A stretch of 64,000 nucleotides of DNA from Orobanche coerulescens (GCA_033398695.1 CM065816.1:130545358-130609357); one strand, 5' to 3'; counted from the stretch's first letter, positions 32,115 to 46,600 are shown. Numbers and translations are program-made. Notes: generated by a model from the sequence alone, not told the origin.

Positions 32115-33900
32115 GGGAAAGAAGGGTGTTATGAAGCATTTCGTCCATTCCTTCCTTGCAACTGAGAGAGAGAGTTTTTAGAGAGACGTTTGAGGTCCCA
32201 AAGACTGAGAGATGATAATCTTTAACAAAGATTAATCTGAGGAACATGGATTAAAGTCTTGTTCTTGAAATTATTGATGATTCTTGGAATGAAGTTGATT
32301 GTTCTCCTTCATGGTTCGTCTATACAAGGTAATAGTTCTTCACTTTTGGATTTCATTTGGATTGATTATTGATGCTCTGGAGTTGATGATAATCATATAT
32401 TCGAGTTGATGAGCATGATAACGAGTGGGATTACCGTACTAAGTTAGTGTGTTATCAATATATGAGTATTGATATGTTTCGTATGGTTTTGGAAGGAATT
32501 CAAGAGATATGTTGATGTAATTCCCTTCTTCAATTCGGATTTTTGATGTTTTGTCGTTGGTTACATCGTATGGTGACGATTATGGTGGTGCTATTGTGAT
32601 TCTTGAAGTTATATGAATTGTATGTCGAAGAACATGATGAATAAGGATTTTTAGATGTTAGAACTCATCGGATTTTGTCATTTTATGGATCATGAACGTG
32701 AATTTGGATAATTCGTGTTCTTGAAGAACTATTGAATTATATATGTCATGATTGTTATGAATAAGAACTGTAAATTGGAAAGGTTACGGATGACTTTGGA
32801 ATATGATTATTCATGATAATAATCGGTAAATTGTTCTATGAAGTTACCAAATATGAACAAGAAGGAATCTTGTTGATTCGTGTTTAAAGATAAAAGTTGG
32901 AATCGAATATGTTATGAAATCCTTAATATCGAGATGAGTTGATCATTGATATGATAGAAGTGTTAAGACGATGCCTGGAATGCATGCCACTACACAGTAT
33001 TAGCGCACGTTAAGCTTACTAGCTAGCGCACGCTAACGGGAGCAATTTAGCGCACGACGTTTAACGTGCGCTAAATAGGCAGTCAGTGCAGTATTTTCGT
33101 GTTTTGATTATGAATTCGTGATGGTTTGATTTGGTTTGTTCTGACTGCGTTTATTCGAGGTTTTTGTTGAACCGTTGAGTTCGATTGGTTAGTTTTGTCG
33201 GTTGTTGATTGTTATCGGATATGTGTTATTTGATTACTTCGATAGGTTGAGATTATTGATCGGCGATTATAACCGGATGTTGCGGTCGTGTTCGAGTATG
33301 TCCATTGTATTGCTTTTGATCGGGGTTGAGGAGCTCGTAGACAAAGGCAATGTGTTCGGTAGCAGCTTCGTGGTATCGGTATCGAGGCAAGTTATTACTT
33401 GCTCAGTTATAATGTTTAATGAATGATTTCAGTTTCATTTCGTTTATAATGCATATAACGATGATTATTATTGTGAACTCTGGGTATTTGGATTGGATAT
33501 CGTTCTTCCGATTAAGGAGTTAAATCATAATGTACATGATTTATTTCGGTTATTGGTATATTTGGGTATCGAGGATACATTGTGATAAAGATGAGGATTC
33601 GAGTATTTGTGGTTCATGATATGTTTGGATCGTCGAGCGTTGTGGATAATCGTCGATGATGATTGGACATCGAGGTTGCTCCTGAAGGACTCGGGGCAAG
33701 TATTCCATATTGATTATGGTTTAGTGTTATTTATTTTGGTCTCTTACATTTTCTTTCATGTTGTTGAACATGGAGTCGTCCTAGTAAATTGTCATGTTGT
33801 CGTGCATGTTATGTTGTTCATGTTGATGAATGTGTTGATTTGCATATGTGTATGCATATTGTGTTGTTTATGTTGTGTAAATAATCCGATGGGATTATGA

Positions 33901-34215
33901 GGATCTATGCTGAGGGTGCTGGATCGAATGTGCACCATGCGTTGGTTCAACGGGATCATCATGGGGATCTATGCTGAGGGCACTGGATCGTTGGATAGGT
34001 TTTCCACCATGCGTTGGTTCGAAGGGATCATAATGGGATCTATGCTGAAGGCGCTGGATCGTTGGATTACCAGTATTGTGTTGATGAAATCTTGTGAATT
34101 TGCATCATTCATTTTATCATGTGTTGTTATTCACATGTGTATTGTTGGTTATCCACCTTATGATGATCTGATAGGATCATCAAGGGGATCTATGCTGAGG
34201 GTGCTGGATCGTCGG
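33901..34215 (+). repeat. tandem GACGGGATC / GGATCTATGCTGAGGG units in D LTR 1
   Basis: Four degenerate units start near 33901, 33964, 34037 and 34187. Each has (A)ACGGGATCAT followed by GGATCTATGCTGAGGG...GGATCG. Copies occur in LTR 2 (40046-40345, where two units differ as GGATCTATCTTGAG), in LTR 3 (46180-46490), and reversed in D' (53670-53990). Confidence 0.75.
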
Positions 34216-35190
34216 ATTTTCATTGAGTATACATCATTGTTATTGTTGTGAGCATATTGACGTGGTCATATGAGTATGCATTTGTAGGTCTTGTGTTAGG
34301 ACCGTGTCTGTATTACATTGATCTGATCTCGGATTAGACTGATATGATTGTCGTGGCACATCATATCTCGAGGTATGTTCCGTATTTCCTTGGTATTTGT
34401 CTTTGATGGACAATCGGTTATCGTCTTGGGATTTGATGATGTTATTCGATGGATCGTATTGGTCAGAAATGGTATATTTCCGTATAGTGAATTGATAATG
34501 ATAGTTTGAGAATCTTGAGTATCGTTTGAGGTACAATACAGATATTATGTTCGAGTTTATTGGTTAATCGAGTCCGAGATGCGAATTGTGATAATGATTA
34601 TTCTGGTGAGAATTACTCGAGTAAGTAAAGTTATGACGGTAAGATTACGTTGGTCGTATTCTTATGTTGTATTCTCATTGGTATGTAATTATTAATGTAT
34701 TGTGACGGTTATCATTGTTGGATATTATGGCTGACCCCGTCGTGGGATTTCTTTTTAGGTTCTTGGAGTATCGAGCTTGTAGCGGTCGTGAAGAGATGAG
34801 CTTCCCGGAGGATACTGGCTAGGACGTGTTTTGTGCTTTGAGTTTCTTGATTGGTTCTTGTATTCCACTGCTAGAGTATCTTTACGGTTGGTCTTTTTCC
34901 GCTGCGTGAGTATTTTGAAGTGCTCTTTCGGTATCTGGTAACTGAGATCACTTTGGAAATCGTTTTCTAAACTTTTGTGTGTCGGATGTTTGGCCTTGCG
35001 ATTTCAAATGAGTTTTTACGACGGTTTTTGTTAAATGGATTTTATAAACCTTTGTGTATTTTTAAAGATAGTACCGTTGTTGGCCTCTTGGGCATTTGTA
35101 AATGTTTGCGAAAAATTCTTTTAGCCTTGTGGGTTCCATCTCGGGGCCCACAGCGCTGTAATATTTCCGGTTAAATCTGGGGGTGTTACA

Positions 35191-37473
35191 GAATATGGTA
35201 TCCGAGCTTAGGTTGAGAAAACCTAGGCATTTGGGTCGAGTTGGGTCGTGTTTTGGTCGCGTCTTTCGAGTTGTCGATTGACTAATACTAGAGCCGTGAG
35301 TTTTTTTGTTGTTCACTCGGGCTTGTGCGTTATGTGATTTACCAGCGTGGTGCTGGGTTTGTTGTAAACTTTTCCAAATGGTGTTAACGAGATTCTCTGG
35401 AATGAGATATATTGTGTTCTTGAGTCGAACTGATTTGGCAAAACGTGTGTTTTGAAAATATCTGTATCGAGTATTTCCTTGAGTCGAGACATGTGCCAGT
35501 ATCACGGGGAATCGTCGGCTTCACGATCTGTAAGTATTTGGATTTTTGAATTTCATTGAGATTTATTGTCGTTCTAAGTTGATATGTTTTGAGATTCAGC
35601 AGATATCATGCGTTACAGTATGAGATGTCAGAATTGGGACAGGATTGATGATTTGGGAAACTATGATTTTGGAAATCAATATGTCCGTTAAGTTTTGAAA
35701 CGGAATTGTGCATTTGGGAGAAATGTTGTGCATGGTTGAGAAAGAACATGTAGTCATTTAGTTCATTTTGTGATACGTGAAACTGCTTTTCAGCATTTGA
35801 AAATGATACTTTTCAAAATGAATATTTCACGGATGTTTTACGGAAAATGATTTTTGGGCCGAGACCCAATCGATTTTGAAATAGATTTGTAACTCAGGAC
35901 TTGGAGTCCGAAAAGAGTTTTCTATTTTTTAAACTTCTTGTAATGCGGAACAAGATACGGGCTGAGACCCTAATGTTTCAAAGGAAAGCTTTTCTGTTTT
36001 CTAAGACTCCCGAGATTTGTAAAACTCTTTATCAATCGTTTATTTATTTTGTTCCTATCTTTTGAGGTTTTGGTTTACTTGTTCAAATGAAACTTCTCGG
36101 GTAGTATTTCGCTATATTTGATTTGTCGATTATTCAATGTTTTGTCATAGCATATTTGAGGTGATCCAGGATGGATTAATAGTTGACGTTGCGAGTCATA
36201 TGTGAGGAAAAAGGAGTTTTAACAGAATTTTTATATATTGAGATTTTGGAACTCTATCGTGTGGTTTTCCCGATGGAATATCGGTGGATATTGGTGACGA
36301 GCTGAACTGATAAACAGGAGTATGGATATGGTCAAGCATTTGCATAAATCCCATTTTATTTAATCGTGTGTATTTGAAAAGAATTTTTATCGAGAACTTG
36401 ACACGAGCGAGCCGGTGGGTTCGAAAATTTATTTCATGGTCTTACCAAAATTTATGTTTTGAGTTTTGAAAATTTTGGAAGAACTTTTGAAAATTTGTCT
36501 TCTTGACGAGGTTGTATGATTTCAAACTGGTTTTGAAAGTATGATTGATATACATACGCATTTGGTGCATAGTACATAACATAGTGAAGTTGCGAGTGTG
36601 ACTCACGAACTGGTTATGATATTCCTATGGTACGATGAATAGAGATCCGAACTTTGGTATGGTACTAGCTCGACTTTACCATAGTGATCTTCGAATGATT
36701 TCTTTGTAAGTGCATATTTGGGGTTGTTGACCTCATGGTGGTTGTTTTGAGTATCGATTGGTCATTCCCACTCCATGTATAATTTGTATATATTCGACGG
36801 GTTGTGATTGGTTGTTCGTACGCCGAGGAGTATGCTCACCAGTCGGGTATGTTTATTGAGATACACTGTATGTGATTGGTGTGTCATTTTGAGAATGTTA
36901 TTCTTTCGTATATTTGTTTATGTGGTTTTGTGTTGATCGTGTTGGAGTTTATCATGTTGATGATATTCTCGATTGTGTTTTGACCTCTGGTTGGTCATAT
37001 TGGAATTTATCATGTCGATGATAAATTCGGTTGATTTTTGATCATTGTTGGTGATCATCTGAGCGTTCGGATTTTGTGTTAACGTTTCGGGATTCGTATC
37101 GTTGTTTTGGGCAGTTGTTTCGCAGATGTATTGTATATTATTCGTCTTATCGGAATTGAGACCTGATTATGTAATCACGCAGACAGAATTTGATTCGGGC
37201 AGATTGCTTCATCCGAAGATGATATATTTTGTTGAGACTCAAGGAATTGTGATTGTAAAGTGTATTGAGACTTTACAGTGAGGTCACTAGCTAGTATCTC
37301 AGGAGATCCTCGACTTTGCGCATTGGTAAGTATGCTGTTGTGGTTATTCTATAGTGATGATGATTGATCATTGTCGTGATGGTTTTGGGATATTTTGGGT
37401 TGAACGGTATGTTTGTTTGTTTTATGACGGATTGCAAGTTTCGAGGACGAAACTTATTTTAAGTGATGTAGAA
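35191..37473 (+). other. D internal region 1 (non-coding)
   Basis: No open frame matches a retroelement protein. It has a leader-like GTAAGT (35530-35535) and a segment at 35825-36180 resembling the old LTR at 30245-30430 (gggccgagacccaatc, acttctcggg). A degenerate ~59 bp repeat (tcatgttgatgatattctcg...) lies at about 36950-37050. Near its end is the AGTTTCGAGGACGAAACT dyad (37438-37455 region). The purine tract before LTR 2 is weak (aagtgatgtagaa). Confidence 0.8.
35196..35207 (+). other. primer binding site, D internal region 1
   Basis: TGGTATCCGAGC, one base off the TGGTATCAGAGC consensus. The second internal region has TGGTATCGGAGC at 41342-41353, with a different change at the same base. 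Confidence 0.8.
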
Positions 37474-40400
37474 TGTAATATCCGGAATTTCTACTACTGA
37501 TGTTTAATATTATTTTATCTGAGTTATGTTGTACAGCGTGGAATCTGTACAGTATGGATAAAATAATGAAGGACTGAGATGTCAGTATTGGTATTATTGT
37601 TGTATTTGGTCGACAATTGTATTTAAGAATATTATTGGATTTAGTGTTTGTGTTCAGTGTGTCTTATGTTCGTTTTTGGTATGTCGAGACGTTGGACAAG
37701 AATAGCTGAAATTGGCTAAGTGTAACATTATTAGCGCACGCTAATAATCATGAGTAGCGCACGCTATCGTGCAGGTTTAGCGCACGCTACGAATATAAGA
37801 TAACGCACGCTAATGCAGTCCGATTGGAAGGAATCTACGCGTGGACGAGGCCACTTTCGGCGCACGTTCTGATAAGTCAACAGATGTTGTAATGTAGTGT
37901 TAGCGCACGCTAATGCATGTTGATTAGCGCATGCTAACTGTATATCGGTCAACAGGAAATCTTGGCTTTATTGGTTGCTTTCGGCATGTGGGGTCACGAG
38001 CATCTTCGTGGTAGGTGTAGACTGTAGCAAGTCAACTGGTATTAGCGCACGCTAAAGGTAAGGACTTGCGTACGCTAGACAGTGTAAGTTACGTACGCTA
38101 ATGCATGGGCATTACGTACGTAAGCACATGTACGAAGCCAGACAGTAGCCTCTGGACTGCGATAGCGCACGCTAACAAAGTCAGTTAGCGCACGCTAAGG
38201 CTGTTGCGCACGCTAAACATAAGGTTTAGCGCATGCTAGTAATATACTTTATAAAAAGGGACAGAAGGGTGTTATGAAGCATTTCGTCCATTCCTTCCTT
38301 GCAACTGAGAGAGAGAGTTTTTAGAGAGACGTTTGAGGTCCCAAAGACTGAGAGATGATAATCTTTAACAAAGATTAATCTGAGGAACATGGATTAAAGT
38401 CTTGTTCTTGAAATTATTGATGATTCTTGGAATGAAGTTGATTGTTCTCCTTCATGGTTCGTCTATACAAGGTAATAGTTCTTCACTTTTGGATTTCATT
38501 TGGATTGATTATTGATGCTCTTGAGTTGATGATAATCATATATTCGAGTTGATGAGCATGATAACGAGTTGGATTACCGTACTAAGTTAGTGTGTTATCA
38601 ATATATGAGTATTGATATGTTTCGTATGGTTTTGGAAGGAATTCAAGAGATATGTTGATGTAATTCCCTTCTTCAATTCGGAGTTTTGATGTTTTGTCGT
38701 TGGTTACTTCGTATGGTGACGATTATGGTGGTGCTATTGTGATTCTTGAAGTTATATGAATTGTATGTCGAAGAACACGATGAATAAGGATTTTTAGATG
38801 TTAGAACACATCGGATTTTGTCATATTATGGATCATGAACGTGAATTGGGATCATTCGTGTTCTTGAAGAACTATTGAATTATATATGTCATGATTGTTA
38901 TGAATAAGAACTGTAAATTGGAAAGGTTACGGATGACTTTGGAATATGATTATTCATGATAATAACCGGTAAATTGTTCTATGAAGTTACCAAATATGAA
39001 CAAGAAGGAATATTGTTGATTCGTGTTTAAAGATAAAAGTTGGAATCGAATATGTTATGAAATCCTTAATATCGAGATGAGTTGATCATTGATATGATGG
39101 AAGTGTTAAGACGATGCCTGGAATGCATGCCACTGCACAGTATTAGCGCACGTTAAGCTTACTAGCTAGCGCACGCTAACGGGAGCAATTCAGCGCACGG
39201 CGTTTAACGTGCGCTAAATAGGCAGTCAGTGCAGTATTTTCGTGTTTTGATTATGAATTCGTGATGGTTTGATTTGGTTTGTTCTGACTGCGTTTATTCG
39301 AGGTTTTTGTTGAACCGTTGAGTTCTATTGGTTAGTTTTGTCGGTTGTTGATTGTTATCGGATATGTGTTATTTGATTACTTCGATAGGTTGAGATTATT
39401 GATCGGCGATTATAACTGGATGTTGCGGTCGTGTTCGAGTATGTCCATTGTATTGCTTTTGATCGGGGATGAGGAGCTCGTAGACAAAGGCAATGTGTTC
39501 GGTAGCAGCTTCGTGGTATCGGTATCGAGGCAAGTTATTACTTGCTCAGTTATAATGTTTAATGAATGATTTCAGTTTCATTTCGTTTATAATGCATATA
39601 ACGATGATTATTATTGTGAACTCTGGGTATTTGGATTGGATATCGTTCTTCCGATTCTCGGAGTTAAATCATAATGTACATGATTTATTTCGGTTATTGG
39701 TATATTTGGGTATCGAGGATACATTGTGATAAAGATGAGGATTCGAGTATTTGTGGTTCATGATATGTTTGGATCGTCGAGCGTTGTGGATAATCGTCGA
39801 TGATGATTGGACATCGAGGTTGCTCCCGAAGGACTCGGGGCAAGTATTCCATATTGATTATGGTTTAGTGTTATTTATTTTGGTCTCTTACATTTTCTTT
39901 CATGTTGTTGAACATAGAGTTGTCCTAGTAAATTGTCATGTTGTCGTGCATGTTATGTTGTTCATGTTGATGAATGTGTTGATTTGCATATGTGTATGCA
40001 TATTGTGTTGTTTATGTTGTGTAAATAATCTGATGGGATTATGAGGATCTATGCTGAGGGTGCTGGATCGAATGTCCACCATGCGTTGGTTCGACGGGAT
40101 CATCATGGGGATCTATCTTGAGAACCTTTGGATCGTTGGATAGGTTTTCCACCATGCGTTGGTTCGACGGGATCATCATGGGATCTATGCTGAAGGCGCT
40201 GGATCGTTGGATTACCAGTATTGTGTTGATGAAATCTTGTGAATTTGCATCATTCATTTTATCATGTGTTGTTATTCACATGTGTATTGTTGGTTATCCA
40301 CCTTATGATGATCTGATAGGATCATCAAGGGATCTATCTTTGAGGGTCTTTGGATCGTCGGATTTCCATTGAGTATACATCATTGTTATTGTTGTGAGCA

Positions 40401-41336
40401 TATTGACGTGGTCATATGAGTATGCATTTGTCGGTCTTGTGTTAGGACCGTGTCTGTATTGCATTGATCTGATCTCGGATTAGACTGATATGATTGTCGT
40501 GGCACATCATATCTCGAGGTATGTTCCGTATTTCCTTGGTATTTGTCTTTGATGGACAATCGGTTATCGTCTTGGGATTTGATGATGTTATTCGATAGAT
40601 CGTATTGGTCAGAAATGGTATATTTCCGTATCGTGAGTTGATAATGATAGTTTGAGAATCTTGAGTATTGTTTGAGGTACAATACAGATATTATGTTCGA
40701 GTTTATTGGTTAATCGAGTCCAAGATGCGAACTGTGATAATGATTATTCTGGTGAGAATTACTCGAGTAAGTAAAGTTATGACGGTAAGATTACGTTGGT
40801 CGTATTCTTATGTTGTATTCTCATTGGTATGTAATTATTAATGTATTGTGACGGTTATCATTGTTGGATATTATGGCTGACCCCGTCGTGAGATTTCTTT
40901 TTAGGTTCTTGGAGTATCGAGCTTGTAGCGGTTGTGAAGAGATGAGCTTCCCGGAGGATACTGGCTAGGACGTGTTTTGTGCTTTGAGTTTCTTGATTGG
41001 TTCTTATATTCCACTGCTAGAGTATCTTTACGGTTGGTCTTTTTCCGCTGCGTGAGTATTTTGAAGTGCTCTTTCGGTATCTGGTAACTGAGATTACTTT
41101 GGAAATCGTTTTCTAAACTTTTGTGTGTCGGATGTTTGGCCTTTCGATTTCAAATGAGTTTTTACGACGGTTTTTGTTAAATGGATTTTATAAACCTTTG
41201 TGTACTTTTAAAGATAGTACCGTTGTTGACCTCTTGGGCATTTGTAAATGTTTGCGAAAAATTCTTTTAGCCTTGTGGGTTCCATCTCGGGGCCCACGGC
41301 GCTGTAATATTTCCGGTTAAATCTGGGGGTGTTACA
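37474..41336 (+). repeat. D LTR 2 (shared middle LTR)
   Basis: Same layout as LTR 1. It shares small changes with LTR 3 against LTR 1 near the start (gttgtacagcgtgg instead of attgtaaagcatgg). The tandem units at 40108-40130 and 40329-40350 are uniquely altered. Confidence 0.92.
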
Positions 41337-43609
41337 GAATATGGTATCGGAGCTTAGGTTGAGAAAACCTAGGCATTTGGGTCGAGTTGGGTCGTGTTTT
41401 GGTCGCGTCATTCGAGTTGTCGATTGACTAATACTAGAGCCGTGAGTTTTTTTGTTGTTCACTCGGGCTTGTGCGTTATGTGATTTACCGTGGTCTTGGG
41501 TTTGTTGTAAACTTTTCCAAATGGTGTTAACGAGATTCTGGAATGAGATATATTGTGTTCTTGAGTCGAATCGATTTGGCAAAACGTGTGTTTTGAAAAT
41601 ATCATGTCGAGTATTTCCTTAGTCGAGACATGTGCCGATTATCACGGGAATCGTCGGCTTCACGATCTGTAAGTATTTGGATTTTTGAATTTCATTGAGA
41701 TTTATTGCCGTTCTAAGTTGATATGTTTTGAGATTCAGCAGATATCATGCGTTACAGTATGAGATGTCAGAATTGGAACAGGATTGATGATTTGGGAAAC
41801 TATGATTTTGGAAATCAATATGTCGGTTAAGTTTTGGAACGGAATTGTGCATTTGGGAGAAATGTTGTGCATGGTTGAGAAAGAACATGTAGTCATTTAG
41901 TTCATTTTGTGATACGTGAAACTGCTTTTGAGCATTTGAAAATGATACTTTTCAAAATGAATATTTCACGGATGTTTTACGGAAAATGATTTTTGGGCCG
42001 AGACCCAATCGATTTTGAAATAGATTTGTAACTCAGGACTTGGAGTCCCAAAAGAGTTTTCTACTTTTTAAACTTCTTGTAATGCGGAACAAGATACGGG
42101 CTGAGACCCTAATGTTTCAAAGGAAAGCTTTTCTGTTTTCTAAGACTCCCGAGATTTGTAAAACTCTTTATCAATCGTTTATTTATTTTGTTCCTACCTT
42201 TTGAGGTTTTGGTTTACTTGTTCAAATGAAACTTCTCGGGTAGTCTTTCGCTGTATTTGATTTGTCGATTATTCAATGTTTTGTCATAGCATATTTGAGG
42301 TGATCCAGGATGGATTAATAATTGACGTTGCGAGTCATATGTGAGGAAAAAGGAGTTTTAACAGAATTTTTATATATTGAGATTTTGGAACTCTATCGTG
42401 TGGTTTTCCCGATGGAATATCGGTGGATATTGGTGACGAGCTGAACTGATAAACAGGAGTATGGATATGGTCAAGCATTTGCATAAATCCCATTTTATTT
42501 AATCGTGTGTATTTGAAAAGAATTTTTATCGAGAACTTGACACGAGCGAGCCGGTGGGTTCGAAAATTTATTTCATGGTCTTACCAAAATTTATGTTTTG
42601 AGTTTTGAAAATTTTGGAAGAACTTTTGAAAATTTGTCTTCTTGACGAGGCTGTATGACTTCAAACTGGTTTTGAAAGTATGATTGATATACATACGCAT
42701 TTGGTGCATAGTACATAACATAGTGAAGTTGCGAGTGTGACTCACGAACTGGTTATGACATTCCTATGGTACGATGAATAGAGATCCGAACTTTGGTATG
42801 GTAGTAGCTCGACTTTACCATAGTGATCTTCGAATGATTTCTTTGTAAGTGCATATTTGGGGTTGTTGACCTCATGGTGGTTGTTTTGAGTATCGATTGG
42901 TCATTCCCACTCCATGTATAATTTGTATATATTCGACGGGTTGTGATTGGTTGTTCGTACGCCGAAGGGTATGCTCACCAGTCGGGTATGTTTATTGAGA
43001 TACACTGTATGTGATTGGTGTGTCAGTTTGAGAATGTTATTCTTTCGTATATTTGTTTATGTGGTTTTGTGTTGATCGTGTTGGAGTTTATCACGTTGAT
43101 GATATTCTCGATTGTGTTTTGACCTCTGGTTGGTCATATTGGAATTTATCATGTCGATGATAAATTCGGTTGATTTTTGATCATTGTTGGTGATCATCTG
43201 AGCGTTCGGATTTTGTGTTAACGTTTCGGGATTCGTATCGTTTTTTTGGGCAGTTGTTTCGCAGATGTATTGTATATTATTCGTCTTATCGGAATTGAGA
43301 CCTGATTATGTAATCAGTGCATGTAATTTGATTCGGGCGGTGCTTCATCCGAAGATGATATATTTTGTTGAGACTCAAGGAATTGTGATTGTAAAGTGTA
43401 TTGAGACTTTACAGTGAGGTCACTAGCTAGTATCTCAGGAGATCCTCGACTTTGCGCATTGGTAAGTATGTTGTTGTGGTTATTCTATAGTGATGATGAT
43501 TGATCATTGTCGTGATGGTTTTGGGATATTTTGGGTTGAACGATATGTTTGTTTGTTTTATGACGGATTGCAAGTTTCGAGGACGAAACTTATTTTAAGT
43601 GATGTAGAA
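41337..43609 (+). other. D internal region 2 (non-coding)
   Basis: Near-identical to 35191-37473, with short indels, for example near 41485 and 43315. Primer site 41342-41353. No coding capacity recognised. Confidence 0.85.
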
Positions 43610-46600
43610 TGTAATATCCGGAATTTCTACTACTGATGTTTAATATTATTTTATCTGAGTTATGTTGTACAGCGTGGAATCTGTACAGTATGGATAAAAT
43701 AATGAAGTACTGAGATGTCAGTATTGGTATTATTGTTGTATTTGGTCGACAATTGTATTTAAGAATATTATTGGATTAAGTGTTTGTGTTCAGTGTGTCT
43801 TATGTTCGTTTTTGGTATGTCGAGACGTTGGACAAGAATAGCTGAAATTGGCTAAGTGTAACATTATTAGAGCACGCTAATAATCATGAGTAGCGCACGC
43901 TATCGTGCAGGTTTAGCGCATGCTACGGATATAAGATAACACACGCTAATGCAGTCCGATCGGAAGGAATCTACGCGTGGACCAGGCCACTTTCGGCGCA
44001 CGTTTTGATAAGTCAACGGATGTTGTAATGTAGTGTTAGCGCACGCTAATGCATGTTGATTAGCGCACCCTAACTGTATATCGGTCAACAGGAAATCTTG
44101 GCTTTATTGGTTGCTTTCGGCATGTGGGGTCACGAGCATCTTCGTGGTAGGTGTAGACTGTAGCAAGTCAACTGGTATTAGCGCACGCTAAAGGTAAGGA
44201 CTTGCGTACGCTAGACAGTGTAAGTTACGTACGCTAATGCATGGGCATTACGTACGTAAGCACATGTACGAAGCCAGATAGTAGCCTCTGGACTGCGATA
44301 GCGCACGCTAACAAAGTCAGTTAGCGCACGCTAAGGCTGTTGCGCACGCTAAACATAAGGTTTAGCGCACGCTAGTAATATACTTTATAAAAAGGGACAG
44401 AAGGGTGTTATGAAGCATTTCGTCCATTCCTTCCTTGCAACCGAGAGAGAGTTTTTAGAGAGACGTTTGAGGTCCCAAACACTGAGAGATGATAATCTTT
44501 AACAAAGATTAATCTGAGGAACATGGATTAAAGTCTTGTTCTTGAAATTATTGATGATTCTTGGAATGAATTTGATTGTTCTCCTTCATGGTTCGTCTAT
44601 ACAAGGTAATAGTTCTTCACTTTTGGATTTCATTTGGATTGATTATTGATGCTCTTGAGATGATGATAATCATATATTCGAGTTGATGAGCATGATAACG
44701 AGTTGGATTACCGTACTAAGTTAGTGTGTTATCAATATATGAGTATTGATATGTTTCGTATGGGTTTGGAAGGAATTCAAGAGATATGTTGATGTAATTA
44801 CCTTCTTCAATTCGGATTTTTGATGTTTTGTCGTTGGTTACTTCGTATGGTGACGATTATGGTGGTGCTATTGTGATTCTTGAAGTTATATGAATTGTAT
44901 GTCGAAGAACATGATGAATAAGGATTTTTAGATATTAGAACACATCGGATTTTGTCATTTTATGGATCATGAACGTGAATTCGGATAATTCGTGTTCTTG
45001 AAGAACTATTGAATTATATATGTCATGATTGTTATGAATAAGAACTGGAAATTGGAAAGGTTACGGATGACTTTGGAATATGACTATTCATGATAATAAC
45101 CGGTAAATTGTTCTATGAAGTTACCAAATATGAACAAGAAGGAATCTTGTTGATTCGTGTTTAAAGATAAAAGTTGGAATCGAATATGTTATGAAATCCT
45201 TAATATCGAGATGAGTTGATCATTGATTTGATGGATGTGTTAAGACGATGCCTGGAATGCATGCCACTGCACAGCATTAGCGCACGCTAAGCTTACTAGC
45301 TAGCGCACGCTAATGGGAGCAATTTAGCGCACGGCGTTTAACGTGCGCTAAATAGGCAGTCAGTGAAGTATTTTCGTGTTTTGATTATTAATTCGTGATG
45401 GTTTGATTTGGTTTGTTCTGACTGCGTTTTTTCGAGGTTTTTGTTGAACCGTTGAGTTCGATTGGTTAGTTTTGTCGGTTGTTGATTGTTATCGGATATG
45501 TGTTATTTGATTACTTCGATAGGTTGAGATTATTGATCGGAGATTATAACCGGATGTTGCGGTCGTGTTCGAGTATGTCCATTGTATTGCTTTTGATCGG
45601 GGCTGAGGAGCTCGTAGACAAAGGCAATGTGTTCGGTAGCAGCTTCGTGGTATCGGTATCGAGGCAAGTTATTACTTGCTCAGTTATAATGTTTAATGAC
45701 TGATTTCAGTTTCATTTCGTTTATAATGCATATTATGATGATGATTATTGTGAACTCTGGGTATTTGGATTGGATATCGTTCTTCCGATTCTGGGAGTTA
45801 AATCATAATGTACATGATTTATTTCGGTTATTGGTATATTTGGGTATCGAGGATACATTGTGATAAAGATGAGGATTCGAGTATTTGTGGTTCATGATAT
45901 GTTTGGATCGTCGAGCGTTGTGGATAATCGTCGATGATGATTGGACATCGAGGTTGCTCCCGAAGGGCTCGGGGCAAGTATTCCATATTGATTATGGTTT
46001 AGTGTTATTTATTTTGGTCTCTTACATTTTCTTTCATGTTGTTGAACATGGAGTCGTCCTAGTAAATTGTCATGTTGTCGTGCATGTTATGTTGTTCATG
46101 TTGATGAACGTGTTGATTTGCATATGTGTATGCATATTGTGTTGTTTATGTTGTGTAAATAATCCGATGGGATTATGAGGATCTATGCTGAGGGTGCTGG
46201 ATCGAATGTCCACCATGCGTTCGTTCGACGGGATCATCATGGGGATCTATGCTGAGGGCACTGGATCGTTGGACAGGTTTTCCACCATGTGTTGGTTCGA
46301 AGGGATCATCATGGGGATCTATGCTGAAGGCGCTGGATTGTTGGATTACCAGTATTGTGTTGATGAAATCTTGTGAATTTGCATCATTGATTTTATCATG
46401 TGTTGTTATTCACATGTGTATTGTTGGTTATCCATCTTATGATGATCTGATAGGATCATCAAGGGGATCTATGCTGAGGGCGTTGGATCGTCGGATTTCC
46501 ATTGAGTATACATCATTGTTATTGTTGTGAGCATATTGACGTTGTTATATGAGTATGCATTTGTAGGTCTTGTGTTAGGATCGTGTCCGTATTGCATTGA

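Larger units (their letters stand above)
31332..35190 (+). repeat. D LTR 1
   Basis: TGTAATATCC...GGGGTGTTACA. It includes the U3 dyad array (31589-32096), a TATA box (32105-32114), donor-like CAAGGTAA (GT at 32329), a second dyad cluster (33000-33076), repeated GGATCTATGCTGAGGG-type units (33901-34215), and acceptor-like tttctttttag|gtt (34758). The 74-, 97- and 98-codon frames are conserved between copies only because the DNA is, so I do not call them genes. Confidence 0.93.

Noticed and set aside
33202..34251. Open frames of 74, 97 and 98-114 codons repeated in all three D LTRs
   Set aside because: Their conservation equals the overall DNA identity of the LTRs. They are hydrophobic, Val/Ile/Cys-rich, have no domain, and are broken or absent in D'.
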